DNA of 64,000 nt from an uncultured Oscillospiraceae bacterium (GCA_949494735.1 CATABD010000001.1:41533-105532), one strand, 5' to 3'. Shown: positions 1-9,798, counted from the first letter of the stretch. Translations and numbers: made by a program. Notes: a model not told the origin generated them from the letters alone.

Positions 1-343
1 CGTCGAAGCCGTCGGAGATGGTCTTGTCGCCCACCATGAAGAAGCCGTCGCCGTCAATCATCATGTCCGTGGCCTTGCCGGTCACGGCGTAGTTGCCCGT
101 GCTCATGTCGATGTCCACCGAGCCCATGTTGGCGCCGTAGCCGATCTGGGAGGGGTTCTTGCCGCCCACGGTGTTGGTGCCGTCGGAGCCGCCGGACAAG
201 GTGGTGTAGATGGAGGTGCGGAACACGGAGCGGCTGGCCTTGTAGCCGTAGGTGTTCACGTTAGCCACGTTGTTGCCGATGACGTTCAGGTTCTGCATAT
301 GGGTCCGCAGACCCGCGATTGCCGCATACATTGCACCAGTCAT
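1..343 (-). CDS. flgE: Flagellar hook protein FlgE (N-terminal part, truncated by window edge)
   Basis: Reverse strand reads MTGAMYAAIAGLRTHMQNLNVIGNNVANVNTYGYKASRSVFRTSIYTTLSGGSDGTNTVGGKNPSQIGYG..., the typical flagellar rod/hook N-terminus; last gene of the flagellar operon in this window. Confidence 0.88.
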   Translation of the reverse strand, partial: MTGAMYAAIAGLRTHMQNLNVIGNNVANVNTYGYKASRSVFRTSIYTTLSGGSDGTNTVGGKNPSQIGYGANMGSVDIDMSTGNYAVTGKATDMMIDGDGFFMVGDKTISDGFD

Positions 344-444
344 AGTAAGAAAATTAACTCCTTTCGGTGTGGCGCCGCCCGGCCAGCGTCAATCGGACGC
401 GGGCCGAAGGCATCCGAAATTGGTCCTGCCTTCTGTCTATCATA

Positions 445-822
445 TTACAGGAACACGGCGCCGTCAATGTTTGTGAAAATATTTTGTTTCATTTCCTCTT
501 GGGTGATGGCCGTAATGACCCTGGCATTGGGCACATTGATGATAAAAGCCTTCTCGGTGTCCATGGCCAGGATATTGGTGGCCCCTTTGGCCTGGGCCCG
601 GATGACGCTGCCCGCCAGCTGGTCCATCAGATCGGGCGTCACCTCAATGCCCCGCTCCTGCGCCCGGGAGATGGCGTGCTTGGAAAACTCCACGCCCTGG
701 GGCTGCTCCTGTCTGGCCAGCTCCTGCTGGAGCATGGCGCCGAAGCCCCCCGCCGGTCCGCGCTGCTGTACCCGGGCCTGCGGCGCTTCCCTGCGCTCTA
801 GTCCTGATACACGCTGGATCAT
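445..822 (-). CDS. Flagellar operon protein, TIGR02530 family
   Basis: 125 aa protein with SKHAISRAQERGIEVTPDLMDQLAGSVIRAQAKGATNILAMDTEKAFIINVPNARVITAI, characteristic of the small protein between flgD and flgE in Firmicutes. Confidence 0.82.
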   Translation of the reverse strand: MIQRVSGLERREAPQARVQQRGPAGGFGAMLQQELARQEQPQGVEFSKHAISRAQERGIEVTPDLMDQLAGSVIRAQAKGATNILAMDTEKAFIINVPNARVITAITQEEMKQNIFTNIDGAVFL

Positions 823-843
823 CTCATGTCACCTCATTTTTCC

Positions 844-1476
844 TCAGTCGGTGGGTGCGCCCTGCTCACCCTGGTATTCGGGATTGGTTCCGGCCTCGCC
901 GGCGCCGTCCGTGGGGGGAGTGGGCTGGCCGCCCTCGGGCTTGTCGGCGCCCTCGCCCTCACCGGGGCCATCCACGCCGCCTTCGCCCTCGCCCTCGCCT
1001 TCACCGGGCTCTTCGCCCTCGCCGGGCTTTTCAATGGGCGGAAGCTGGCCGACCGCCATAATCTGGTTGAGGCCATAGGTCTCCACCTTACCATTGGCGT
1101 CCTTGCCGAAGATCACCTGCTGGCCGTTCATCACGCCGGTGCCGGTGACCAGGACTTCCCGCTCCTCCAGGCCCTTGTCGGTCACAATGCCGATGGTGAC
1201 CACCTTGCCCACCAGGGAGCTGGCATAGCTCTGGACGCTGGTTTCAGTCATATTGGAGATAGCTGTAACCATCTGCATCTGGATCATCTGGTTCATCATC
1301 TCGCTGGTGTCCATGGTGTCGTCAATGGTCTGGTTTTGGAGCTGTACGATCATCAGCTGGAGGAAATCCTGCATATCCAGCTCGGTGTTGTTTTTGCGGC
1401 TGGTGCTGTTTTCGGGACGCAGTCCCGCGCCGGCGCCCATCAAGCCCGCAATATCCGCCATAGAATTGCTGCCCAT
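844..1476 (-). CDS. flgD: Flagellar hook assembly (capping) protein FlgD with acidic Gly/Glu/Pro tail
   Basis: DMQDFLQLMIVQLQNQ...TSEMMNQMIQMQMVTAISNM motif of FlgD; C-terminus is low complexity. Confidence 0.85.
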   Translation of the reverse strand: MGSNSMADIAGLMGAGAGLRPENSTSRKNNTELDMQDFLQLMIVQLQNQTIDDTMDTSEMMNQMIQMQMVTAISNMTETSVQSYASSLVGKVVTIGIVTDKGLEEREVLVTGTGVMNGQQVIFGKDANGKVETYGLNQIMAVGQLPPIEKPGEGEEPGEGEGEGEGGVDGPGEGEGADKPEGGQPTPPTDGAGEAGTNPEYQGEQGAPTD

Positions 1477-1496
1477 AGCATTTGCTCCTTTCTGTG

Positions 1497-2648
1497 TTAT
1501 TCTTCTCCGGGAACCAGTCCCAGCCGAAGCTGCTGCATGAAGTCCTGGGAGCTGGTATGCTCCTGATTCCGCCGGCGGCGCTCCTGGCCGTCCTGGGCGT
1601 GGCCGTTGTGGCCGTCGTAGCTCTGGTGCTGCTGGTTCTGGCCCTGCTGGCTCTCCGGCTGGCGCTGGATGTCCACCTGGACCTCCTGGCCGCGGCTGCT
1701 GAGCATTCCCTGCAAATCGCCCGCGTGCCGCTCCAGCAGTCCGCGGGTCTCGGCGCTGTGGGCGCTGAGGGCCACCCGCAAAATGCCGTCGGCGCTCTGG
1801 CTGATCTCCACGGTGACGCTGCCCAGATGCTCCGGGGTGAGCTGGATGCGCACCAGGGATTCGCCCTTCTGCAAGGCCTGGGCCAGCTGGGTGTCGATCT
1901 GCCTGGCCACGTCCGGCTCCTGGGCCTGCTGGGCGTCATATGCCTCGCCCACCTTCACCGGGGCGGCCTCCACGTCGCGGAAGAGCTGCCTGGGGGCCTG
2001 CTGGGCGTCCAGAAGCTCCATCTGGGGATCGTCCTCCCCCTCCTGGGGCTGGACTTCCTCCGCCACCTGCTTGACTTCCTTGCCGAACTGCTCCGCCGTC
2101 ACCTTTTCCAGCAGCTGGGCGGGGCCGTGCTCCACGGTGGGGTCGGTGGCCTCCAGCATGGCGTCCGCCTCGGGGTCGGACACATCGTACAGAGCGGGAT
2201 CAACCACCTGCTTGCCGTACATCCTGGCCGCCTCGTTGGCCCCCATCAGGATCGGGATGTCCTCGCCGTTCGCGCCGGTACGTACCCCGATGCACACGAT
2301 GGGTTCGCCCTCTTCCAGGTTTTGGGGCAGCCACTCCGCGGGGTACTGGGCCAGCTGCTCGGGGCTGACCGGGGCCAGGTACACCTGCATCCGCTTGGAC
2401 GCCTCCACCGGGTCCTCCTCCTTCTGGCCGGGGGACTTTTCCGGCTTCCGGGTGGCAGGCTTTTCGGCCTTGGGCTGCTCAACCTCGCTGTCCGGTTGGC
2501 CGGACGCGGCCTTCTCGATGAGCTTCTGGAAGTCGTCATTTTTGGCGCCGGAGGCATCCTTGCCGATATCCGATATCAAGCCCGTCGTGTCGTAGGTCGC
2601 TACGCAGGCAGCCAGCATGTTCAGCTTCTGGTAACCTAAACTGTCCAT
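1497..2648 (-). CDS. fliK: Flagellar hook-length control protein FliK
   Basis: Position between fliJ and flgD; C-terminal LRIQLTPEHLGSVTVEISQSADGILRVALSAHSAETRGLLERHAGDLQ typical of Flg_hook domain. Confidence 0.82.
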   Translation of the reverse strand: MDSLGYQKLNMLAACVATYDTTGLISDIGKDASGAKNDDFQKLIEKAASGQPDSEVEQPKAEKPATRKPEKSPGQKEEDPVEASKRMQVYLAPVSPEQLAQYPAEWLPQNLEEGEPIVCIGVRTGANGEDIPILMGANEAARMYGKQVVDPALYDVSDPEADAMLEATDPTVEHGPAQLLEKVTAEQFGKEVKQVAEEVQPQEGEDDPQMELLDAQQAPRQLFRDVEAAPVKVGEAYDAQQAQEPDVARQIDTQLAQALQKGESLVRIQLTPEHLGSVTVEISQSADGILRVALSAHSAETRGLLERHAGDLQGMLSSRGQEVQVDIQRQPESQQGQNQQHQSYDGHNGHAQDGQERRRRNQEHTSSQDFMQQLRLGLVPGEE

Positions 2649-2713
2649 TTTGTTTTCCTCCTTTCTTCTAAAAGATATTTATTTCCAAACGGCGCAAGCC
2701 GTTCAGAACAAAA

Positions 2714-3166
2714 TCATGCGCCGATGCCGGCGCGGGCCCGGGCGGAGCTGACAAACTCGTCGATGAGGTTTTCCTCCGCCTTCTGTACCGCCTTGTTATA
2801 GTCCTCCAGCTTGTGCTCCTTGAGCTTCTCAATGGAGGAGGTGTCGATTTTGGCGTCCACCACCTGTTGGCGCTTAGCCTCCTCCTCCTTGCGCAGCTCC
2901 TCCAGCCTGGCGGTCTCCCGTTCAATCTCCGCCTCCAGCACCCGCAGGCCGTTCTGGTAGAACATGGCGTCGGCCACGGTAATCCCCTCCAGCTTGCGCC
3001 GGCGGTACTCCTCGTTGCAGTCCCGGTAATCCCGCCAGACTGCCTCCAGCACATCCTCCTGCTCCCGGACCCGGGCCAGGATGGCGGCGTGCTCCCCCTT
3101 CAGGGAGTCCAGCACCTGCTGCTTGTAGGACAGTACCGAGTCTAAAGAGAATTTGAATTTCTTCAT
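2714..3166 (-). CDS. fliJ: Flagellar export protein FliJ
   Basis: MKKFKFSLDSVLSYKQQVLDSLKGEHA...; coiled-coil 150 aa protein directly after fliI. Confidence 0.82.
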   Translation of the reverse strand: MKKFKFSLDSVLSYKQQVLDSLKGEHAAILARVREQEDVLEAVWRDYRDCNEEYRRRKLEGITVADAMFYQNGLRVLEAEIERETARLEELRKEEEAKRQQVVDAKIDTSSIEKLKEHKLEDYNKAVQKAEENLIDEFVSSARARAGIGA

Positions 3167-3186
3167 CTATCTGTGCACCTCGCGGC

Positions 3187-4497
3187 TTATTTGAGGAGCT
3201 TGCCCATCTCCTCCACACACTGCTCATAGGAAAAGGCTTCGTTCACGTCCTGGGTCAGGAAACCGTTCACCGCGTCGATCTTGGACATGGCGAAGTCCAG
3301 CTTACGGTTGCTCCCCGGCTTATAGGCCCCAATGGCCACCAGGTCGGCGTTCTTCTCATACACGCTCATAATATCCCTTATGCGGGAGGCCAGCTGGCGG
3401 TGTTCCGGCGGGACGATCTCCACCATCAGGCGGGAGATGCTGGCGGACACGTCGATGGCGGGGTAGTGGTTGGAGTTTGCCAGCTGGCGGGAGAGGACGA
3501 TGTGCCCGTCCAGAATGCCGCGCACCGTGTCCGCGATGGGTTCGTTGGTGTCGTCGCCCTCCACCAGCACCGTATATACCCCCGTGATGGAACCCCGGCT
3601 GAAATTGCCGCTGCGCTCCAGCAGCTTGGGCATCTCGGCGTACATGGAGGGGGTGTAGCCCCGGGCCACCGGCGGCTCGCCGATGGCAAGGCCGATCTCC
3701 CGCTGGGCCATGGCGAAACGGGTGAGGGAGTCCATCATCAACAGCACGTCGTAGCCCTGGTCCCGGAAATATTCCGCGATGCCGGTGGCCACGCTGGGAC
3801 ACTTCATGCGCAGCATGGCGGGCTGGTCGGAGGTGGCCACCACCAGGATGGAGCGCTTCATCCCCTCGGGGCCCAGGTCTTTCTCCACAAATTCCAAAAC
3901 CTCGCGGCCCCGTTCGCCCACCAGGGCGATGACGTTGATATCGGCGGTGACGTTCTTGGCGATCATGCCCATCAGGGTGGATTTGCCCACGCCGGAACCG
4001 GCGAATATGCCGATACGCTGGCCTTTGCCGATAGTGATGAGCCCGTCGATGGCCTTCACGCCGAACTGGATGCGCTCCCGGATAGGGGGACGCTGGAGGG
4101 GGTTTATGTAATTGCCGCCCACGCAGTAGGGGGTGCCCCCCTCAAAGGGGCCCTTGCCGTCGATGGGCTGGCCCAGGGCGTTGATGATGCGCCCCCGGAG
4201 GAACTCGCCCACCTGCAAGGTGAGCTGCGCGCCGGTATTGCGCACGAAATTGCCCGCCGAGATGCCGCTCATATCGGAATAGGGCATAAGCAGGATGTGG
4301 TCGTTCTTGAAGCCCACCACCTCGGCGGTGACCTGCCCGCCCGAGTCGCCGTTGTAGATGCGGCAGATGTCGCCCACGGCGGCCCGGCCGCCGCTGGCCT
4401 CGATGGACATGCCCACAATATTCTCGATTTTCCCCGTCAGGCTGTAGGGCTCCGCGTTATAGACCTGACGGGTCATTTGTTGAAATACGGAAGGCAT
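3187..4497 (-). CDS. fliI: Flagellum-specific ATP synthase FliI
   Basis: Walker A GIFAGSGVGKSTLMGMIAKN, ERGREVLEF, MMDSLTRFAMAQREIGLAIGEPPVARGYTPS. Confidence 0.95.
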   Translation of the reverse strand: MPSVFQQMTRQVYNAEPYSLTGKIENIVGMSIEASGGRAAVGDICRIYNGDSGGQVTAEVVGFKNDHILLMPYSDMSGISAGNFVRNTGAQLTLQVGEFLRGRIINALGQPIDGKGPFEGGTPYCVGGNYINPLQRPPIRERIQFGVKAIDGLITIGKGQRIGIFAGSGVGKSTLMGMIAKNVTADINVIALVGERGREVLEFVEKDLGPEGMKRSILVVATSDQPAMLRMKCPSVATGIAEYFRDQGYDVLLMMDSLTRFAMAQREIGLAIGEPPVARGYTPSMYAEMPKLLERSGNFSRGSITGVYTVLVEGDDTNEPIADTVRGILDGHIVLSRQLANSNHYPAIDVSASISRLMVEIVPPEHRQLASRIRDIMSVYEKNADLVAIGAYKPGSNRKLDFAMSKIDAVNGFLTQDVNEAFSYEQCVEEMGKLLK

Positions 4498-4567
4498 ATC
4501 TTCACCCCACCGGCCTGTGCCTCACGGCCCCGTTCCCGGCCTGGGAGAAAGGGGGCCTTGCGATATA

Positions 4568-5434
4568 TCAGTGAAACAGGTTCATCCCCGACGCGCTGTT
4601 GGCGGTGTCCATGAGGATGGTCCGCAGGTTGTTGAGCTGGGTGGCCGCGCTGGCGTCCACGATCTCGTCCGGCATTTCGATGATACAGGTGCCCGACTCG
4701 TCGTCGGACATGGGGATGAGCCGCACCCGGTCCGACAGGGCGCTGAGCGCGGCGGACAAGGAAGCGGGGATCTGGGTGAGCCGCTTGGCGTCGCACTCGG
4801 ATATGTATATGTGCACCCATTCCTTTTTCTTCCGCTTGTCGATGGCGGTCTGGATCATCCGGCTGATGACGTCGCCGCTGCTCTTCAGGCTGACGCACAC
4901 CACCTTCTCCGCCACCGCCAGGGCCAGGTCCCGCAGGTCGTCCACGCTCTGGTCCATCTGCCGGTCCAGGGCCACGCCCGCCTGCTCCATGAAGCGGTGG
5001 ACCTCTTCCTCCAGGCGCCTGGCCTGCTCCTCCCGGAGCTGCCTGGACTCCTGGGACGCCTCCGCCATCCCCTGGACATAACCCTCCTGGCGTCCGTCCT
5101 CCCGGGCCTTGGCAAAAACCTCCTCCGCCTCGCGCCGGGCGTCCTCCCGGACCCTGGCCATCAGCTCCTCGGCCTCACGCCGGGCGTCGGCCAGGATCAC
5201 CTCGGCCTGGAGCTGGGCGAAGCTCACCGGGTTCTCTTCCGGCTCCGGCTCCGCTGCAACCTCCGGCTCCGGATCGGCCACCCTCACATCCAGTCCCCCC
5301 GCCTCCTCCGGCGGGCTGTCCTCCGGGGCGGGCGGCGCCTCCTCGGGCTCCGGCTCCACCACCAGCTCCGCCGCGTCAGGGAACTGGTAGGGCTCGGCCT
5401 TCGCCCTGGAAAAGGCTTTGAATATATTAGGCAA
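4568..5434 (-). CDS. fliH: Flagellar assembly protein FliH
   Basis: Glu/Ala-rich coiled coil followed by FliH/HrpE domain (VAEKVVCVSLKSSGDVISRMIQTAIDKRKKKEWVHIYISECDAKRL); between fliG and fliI. Confidence 0.82.
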   Translation of the reverse strand: MPNIFKAFSRAKAEPYQFPDAAELVVEPEPEEAPPAPEDSPPEEAGGLDVRVADPEPEVAAEPEPEENPVSFAQLQAEVILADARREAEELMARVREDARREAEEVFAKAREDGRQEGYVQGMAEASQESRQLREEQARRLEEEVHRFMEQAGVALDRQMDQSVDDLRDLALAVAEKVVCVSLKSSGDVISRMIQTAIDKRKKKEWVHIYISECDAKRLTQIPASLSAALSALSDRVRLIPMSDDESGTCIIEMPDEIVDASAATQLNNLRTILMDTANSASGMNLFH

Positions 5435-6521
5435 TGATATCGTCCTTTCCGCCCTTCGCTATGATGATCTCGTTTTTCTCCTCCAGGTCGCGGATGATAT
5501 CCACAATGCGCTGCTGGGCGTCCTCCACGTCCTTCAGCTTGACGTTGGTTGTAATCTCCAGGTCGTCCCGGATGTTCTGGGCCATACGGGTGGACATGTT
5601 GCTGAGCAGCTTCTTGGAGACCTCCTCGTTGGCGGTCTTGAGGGCCAGCACCAGATCCCGCGGGTCGCAGTCCCGGACAAAGCGCTGGACGGAGCGGTCG
5701 TCCATGGTGATAATATCCTCGAACACGAACATCCGCTTGCGGATCTCGTCGGCCAGCTCCTGGTCATAGGCGGACAGGCCGTCGAAAATGTTTTTCTCGC
5801 TGGCGCGGTCGATGTTGTTCATCACGTCGGCCACGTAGTCGATGCCGCCCACCTTGACGTTGGCATTGGTGACGATGTTGGAGAACTTCTTGCGCATCTC
5901 CGCCTCGATGATCTTGACGGCCACGGGGGACACGCTCTCGATCTTGGCCATGCTCTCCACCACCTGGATCTGGCGCTTCTCGTCCAGCTGGGAGATGACG
6001 CCGGCGGCCTTGTCCGGCTCCACATAGGACAGCACCAGCGCGATGGTCTGGGGCCGCTCGTTTTGCAGCGCGGAGTACAGCGACTTGTCGTCCGCCTTCT
6101 CCATGAAGGAGAAGTTGCGGTTTTGCAGGGATTTTGTGACCTTGCCCAGCAGCTCGTCCGCCGTCTGGGGCCCGTATGCCTTTTCCAGCACCGTGCGGGC
6201 GTACTCCAGGCCGCCCTCGGTCACCGCCCGGTTGGTGCGGCACAGCTGGTAGAACTCATATAAAATTTCCTCGGTCTGCTCCGACCCCAGGAAGCCCATT
6301 TTCGCGACCTCCAGGGTGAGCTGCTCCACGTCATCCGGCTCCATATGCTTGTAGAGGGCGGACGCCCGCTCCACGCCCAGGGCGATGATGACGGTGGCGG
6401 CCCGCTGCGCGCCGGTGAGGGGGACCTCGTTGGCAATCTTCTTCCGGCCCGCGGGGGCCTTGGGCTCCGCGGGTGCGGCGGTCTTCTGTTCCGCCACGGC
6501 GGCGTCAGCCATTGTCTCCAT
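5427..6521 (-). CDS. fliG: Flagellar motor switch protein FliG
   Basis: EQLTLEVAKMG..., ERPQTIALVLSYVEPDKAAGVISQL, MFVFEDIITMDDRSVQRFVRDCDPRDLVLALK. Confidence 0.95.
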   Translation of the reverse strand: METMADAAVAEQKTAAPAEPKAPAGRKKIANEVPLTGAQRAATVIIALGVERASALYKHMEPDDVEQLTLEVAKMGFLGSEQTEEILYEFYQLCRTNRAVTEGGLEYARTVLEKAYGPQTADELLGKVTKSLQNRNFSFMEKADDKSLYSALQNERPQTIALVLSYVEPDKAAGVISQLDEKRQIQVVESMAKIESVSPVAVKIIEAEMRKKFSNIVTNANVKVGGIDYVADVMNNIDRASEKNIFDGLSAYDQELADEIRKRMFVFEDIITMDDRSVQRFVRDCDPRDLVLALKTANEEVSKKLLSNMSTRMAQNIRDDLEITTNVKLKDVEDAQQRIVDIIRDLEEKNEIIIAKGGKDDIIA

Positions 6522-8184
6522 CCTCCTTCAGCCAGCTCTTGATCAGCAGCGCCGCGACCTCCATATTCTCGTCCACATAGTCCCGGATGCTCTGGCGCAG
6601 CTCCATGCTCCGTTCCGTATGCAGGTCCATCACGTCGGCCCCCACAGGCTCGCCGTTCTCGTCCACCTGCACGCCGTCCTCCGTCTGCTGGGGCATTGCC
6701 ACCGCCAGCAGCTCCTCCACGGCCCGCTGCTCCGCCTCCTGCTTCTTGCGCTTCTTGCTGCGCAGCAGCAGGATGATGGTCAGCACGATGGCGAACACCA
6801 GCAGGCCGGCGCCCGCGGCGATGACCACCCACAGCGGGATGCCCAGGGCCTCCCAGCCGGAGGGCTCGGGCTCGGGTACAGGCCTCTCGTAGTACTCCTC
6901 GTGGAGGACGGAAATGTACCGGGACAGGTACTCCGCCTCGGTCATGCCATCCTCCATCTCCAGAGGCGCCACGATACCGCAGGCCTTGGCCACCGCGTTG
7001 CGGACCTCGTCCACCTTGGCGTTGGGAGCGGTGCGGGCGTTGACGCTCACCGCCACGCTCACGTTCTTGATGGTGCCCGCGGTGATCACCATCTGGGTCT
7101 GGGTCTTGGAATTGTCGTACTCGGTCTCATGCCGCTCCTCCAGGATGCCCTGGAGCTCCGCCGCCGCATCCCCCGGCTCCACATAGGTGGGCAGCTCGGC
7201 ATTGGACGGGGTGCCCACCACGCCGCCCACGGCGGCCTCGTCGGGCGTGAGGAACTGATAGAAATACACCTGCTTGCCGACAATGCCCCTGCCGTTGGTG
7301 TCGCCCTCCTCGGCGAACTTGGGCAGGGTGACCTTGTAGTCGTTGATGGTCTTGTCGCCCAGCTCCACCTCCACGTTGACCCCGGCGGTGATGTTTTCCT
7401 TCCCGTAGATGGGGGCCAGGAGCTCAACGATGGAGTCCTCCATCTGTTTCTTGATCTGCCGCTCCAGCTGGAGCTTCAGCGCCGAGCTGGCCGCCGCACT
7501 GGTGCCCGTGCCGCCCATACCGGAGTAGTCGTGGCCGTCGGTGTCCTCGATGGAGACCGACTCCACCGTCAGCCCCGCCACGCTGTGGGCCACATAGTTG
7601 CGGATAGCGTTGACCTGCCCGTCGGTGAGCACCTTGCCCTTCTGCATGGTGAGGATTACGCCGGCGGACGCCTCCACCACGTTGTTGGTGTCCAGCACAT
7701 AGGCCCGGTCCTCGCCCAGGTTGATGGTCACCGTGGCGGAGCGCACCTCGGGGAACTGGCAGATGGTGCGCTCCATCCGGCTTTGCAGGTCCACCAGCCA
7801 GGCCCGGTTCCGGTCCGCCTGGGTGGACAGGGCGCTGACCTGTTCAAAATACCCGGTGGGGGTGGAATTGGCCTGGGAGTACTGGTCCACCAGCAGCCGG
7901 GCCTTCAGGCTGCTGACCTGGCTCTCCGGCACCTTGACCGTCCCTGTGCCCTCCACCCGGTAGTTGGTGACCCCCTGCTCCTGGAGCCAGGTGAGCACCG
8001 CCCCGGTCTCCTCGCTGGTCGCGCCCGCGATCAGGGGGGCATAGGGCCTGGTATTCAGGAAAATGACGATGCCGATGGCCAGGGCGGCCACCGTGACACC
8101 GATAATAATCCATATTTTCTTGGATATCTTCCCCAGGGCTGTCTTTGCCTTTTCAAAATAGCCCTGCAGCTTTTCCTTGTTCAA
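6505..8184 (-). CDS. fliF: Flagellar basal body M-ring protein FliF
   Basis: Two terminal TM segments; NRAWLVDLQSRMERTICQFPEVRSATVTINL, ASAGVILTMQKGKVLTDGQVNAIRNYVAHSVAGL. Confidence 0.94.
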   Translation of the reverse strand: MNKEKLQGYFEKAKTALGKISKKIWIIIGVTVAALAIGIVIFLNTRPYAPLIAGATSEETGAVLTWLQEQGVTNYRVEGTGTVKVPESQVSSLKARLLVDQYSQANSTPTGYFEQVSALSTQADRNRAWLVDLQSRMERTICQFPEVRSATVTINLGEDRAYVLDTNNVVEASAGVILTMQKGKVLTDGQVNAIRNYVAHSVAGLTVESVSIEDTDGHDYSGMGGTGTSAAASSALKLQLERQIKKQMEDSIVELLAPIYGKENITAGVNVEVELGDKTINDYKVTLPKFAEEGDTNGRGIVGKQVYFYQFLTPDEAAVGGVVGTPSNAELPTYVEPGDAAAELQGILEERHETEYDNSKTQTQMVITAGTIKNVSVAVSVNARTAPNAKVDEVRNAVAKACGIVAPLEMEDGMTEAEYLSRYISVLHEEYYERPVPEPEPSGWEALGIPLWVVIAAGAGLLVFAIVLTIILLLRSKKRKKQEAEQRAVEELLAVAMPQQTEDGVQVDENGEPVGADVMDLHTERSMELRQSIRDYVDENMEVAALLIKSWLKEDGDNG

Positions 8185-8226
8185 GCCCTATCAACTCCGC
8201 TCTCCGCGTTCTTTCCCTTGCAGGTT

Positions 8227-8586
8227 TTAGACGCTCATGTTTTTCAGTTCGTTATAAGCGTCCAGCGCCTTGTTGCGCATCTGGATCAGCAGGTCCACCG
8301 CGATCTCGTTTTTATAGGCGGCGATGCCCAGCTGCACAGGGTTCTCCAGCTGGCCGGTGGCCAGCAGATACTGGGCCTGGGTGAACTCGGCGTCGGTGTC
8401 CTTCACGTTCTGGATGAGCCCGGTGAACAGCGATCCAAAGGCGCTGTCCTTCACCTGGCTCAATTCGGTGGCCTTCTCCTCCTGCCCGGGCCGGACGGGG
8501 GGGGTAATTGCCTGGATGGTATTGGTAATGCCCGTAATGCCCGCGGGGGGGGCAATGTTTGGGATGCCGTCAATCATGGCGCTCAT
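8227..8586 (-). CDS. fliE: Flagellar hook-basal body complex protein FliE
   Basis: Short protein ending QLGIAAYKNEIAVDLLIQMRNKALDAYNELKNMSV; between flgC and fliF. Confidence 0.85.
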   Translation of the reverse strand: MSAMIDGIPNIAPPAGITGITNTIQAITPPVRPGQEEKATELSQVKDSAFGSLFTGLIQNVKDTDAEFTQAQYLLATGQLENPVQLGIAAYKNEIAVDLLIQMRNKALDAYNELKNMSV

Positions 8587-8626
8587 GGCAGTTCCTCTCC
8601 TTTATACAATAATGGAAGCCGCGCCC

Positions 8627-9094
8627 TTACCGGCCGACCTCCAGCCCGCTGGAAATCACAGATTTCAGCGTGTTGAACGCGGTGACGTCGGAGGCGAAGG
8701 CCCGGGTGGCCGCCATAGCGTCCGCCATTTCCTTCACCATGTCCACGTTGGGGAGTTCCAGGTATCCGTCCTCATCCGCATCGGGATGGGTGGGGTCATA
8801 GACGATTTTCATGGGGGACTCATCCTCCACAATCTCGGTCACCCGCACGCCGCCGGCGGTGGGGCTGACATCCTTGTTGGACACCGCGCCGCTCATGGCG
8901 CGGGCCATGGCCTCCCGGAAGCTGTCGCGCCCGCTCACCGCCTCGAACACCACCATTTTCCGGCGGTAGGCGCCCTCGCCGTTCTCCACCCGCGTGGTCT
9001 GGGAATTGGTCACGTTCTCCGCCACGATATCCAGCCGCAGCTGCTGGGCGGTGAGGCCGGAACCAATGATATTGATAGAATTCATGAAGCCCAT
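8627..9094 (-). CDS. flgC: Flagellar basal body rod protein FlgC
   Basis: INIIGSGLTAQQLRLDIVAENVTNSQTTR...YLELPNVDMVKEMADAMAATRAFASDVTAFNTLKSVISSGLEV. Confidence 0.92.
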   Translation of the reverse strand: MGFMNSINIIGSGLTAQQLRLDIVAENVTNSQTTRVENGEGAYRRKMVVFEAVSGRDSFREAMARAMSGAVSNKDVSPTAGGVRVTEIVEDESPMKIVYDPTHPDADEDGYLELPNVDMVKEMADAMAATRAFASDVTAFNTLKSVISSGLEVGR

Positions 9095-9153
9095 CGTTCA
9101 TTACCCCCTTGTTTTGTCGCGTCCCGCCTGCGGGCCGCAGGGCTCACGCGCTT

Positions 9154-9543
9154 TTACTGGCCCTTGACGGCCATGCGCAGAATGGCATAGTGCTTGTTGA
9201 TGGCCTGGTAGACATACTGCTGCTGGTACGCGTTGCGGATCAGCTCCACCATCTGCTCCGTGGTATCCACCCCGTTGTCGTCCATGCGCTTTTGCTCCCG
9301 GGCCTCAAACACGGTGACCTCCGGGTCCTCCAGGATATCCCGCACCGACTTCTCTGCCTCCCCGGGGTGGGCGGCGGCCTGCTCCAGCTTGCTCCGAATG
9401 CTCTCCTCGAACGTGACGACCTTGGCCTTATAGTTGGGTGTCTCCGCGTTGGCAATATTATCCAGGATCGCGGCCTGCTTCGTCCAAAGGAAGCCTACAG
9501 ATTTTTCTAGCAGCAAAGCGGAATTGCTCGTTAAAATATCCAT
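9154..9543 (-). CDS. flgB: Flagellar basal body rod protein FlgB
   Basis: MDILTSNSALLLEKSVGFLWTKQAAILDNIANAETPNYKAKVVTFEE; the ORF-track start at 9642 is an extension, the RBS (GGAGGG) precedes ATG at 9543. Confidence 0.9.
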   Translation of the reverse strand: MDILTSNSALLLEKSVGFLWTKQAAILDNIANAETPNYKAKVVTFEESIRSKLEQAAAHPGEAEKSVRDILEDPEVTVFEAREQKRMDDNGVDTTEQMVELIRNAYQQQYVYQAINKHYAILRMAVKGQ

Positions 9544-9670
9544 ACCTGAACCCTCCCTCGTGCGTGGCCGCAGCCTGCCCGCGGCACACATCATGAATAC
9601 TATGAAACGGCGTTTCGGAACATGCGAAAAAATGGGGACCACCCAGACCGGTCAATCTCCGCCCACCGGC

Positions 9671-9710
9671 GGTTCCCGCTCAAATGGCCCACAAGATCAA
9701 TGCGGGAACC
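9671..9710 (-). other. Inverted repeat in flgB 5' leader (ggttcccgc ... gcgggaacc)
   Basis: Perfect 9 bp arms at 9671-9679 and 9702-9710, lying between the predicted promoter and flgB. Confidence 0.6.
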
Positions 9711-9769
9711 AATACAGCCCCCTTCCGCTGCACCGAACACTTTTATACACCACATCATAGCGGCAGTTA

Positions 9770-9798
9770 ATTATAGCATGGCACGGAAAAAAACGCAA
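9770..9798 (-). promoter_or_regulatory. Sigma-A type promoter of the flagellar operon
   Basis: Minus strand TTGCGT-17 nt-TATAAT with extended -10 (TGCTATAAT); -35 at 9793-9798, -10 at 9770-9775. Confidence 0.8.

Noticed and set aside
6385-8676. 763 aa plus-strand ORF over fliF
   Set aside because: Antisense shadow of fliF/fliE; no start context and no family similarity.
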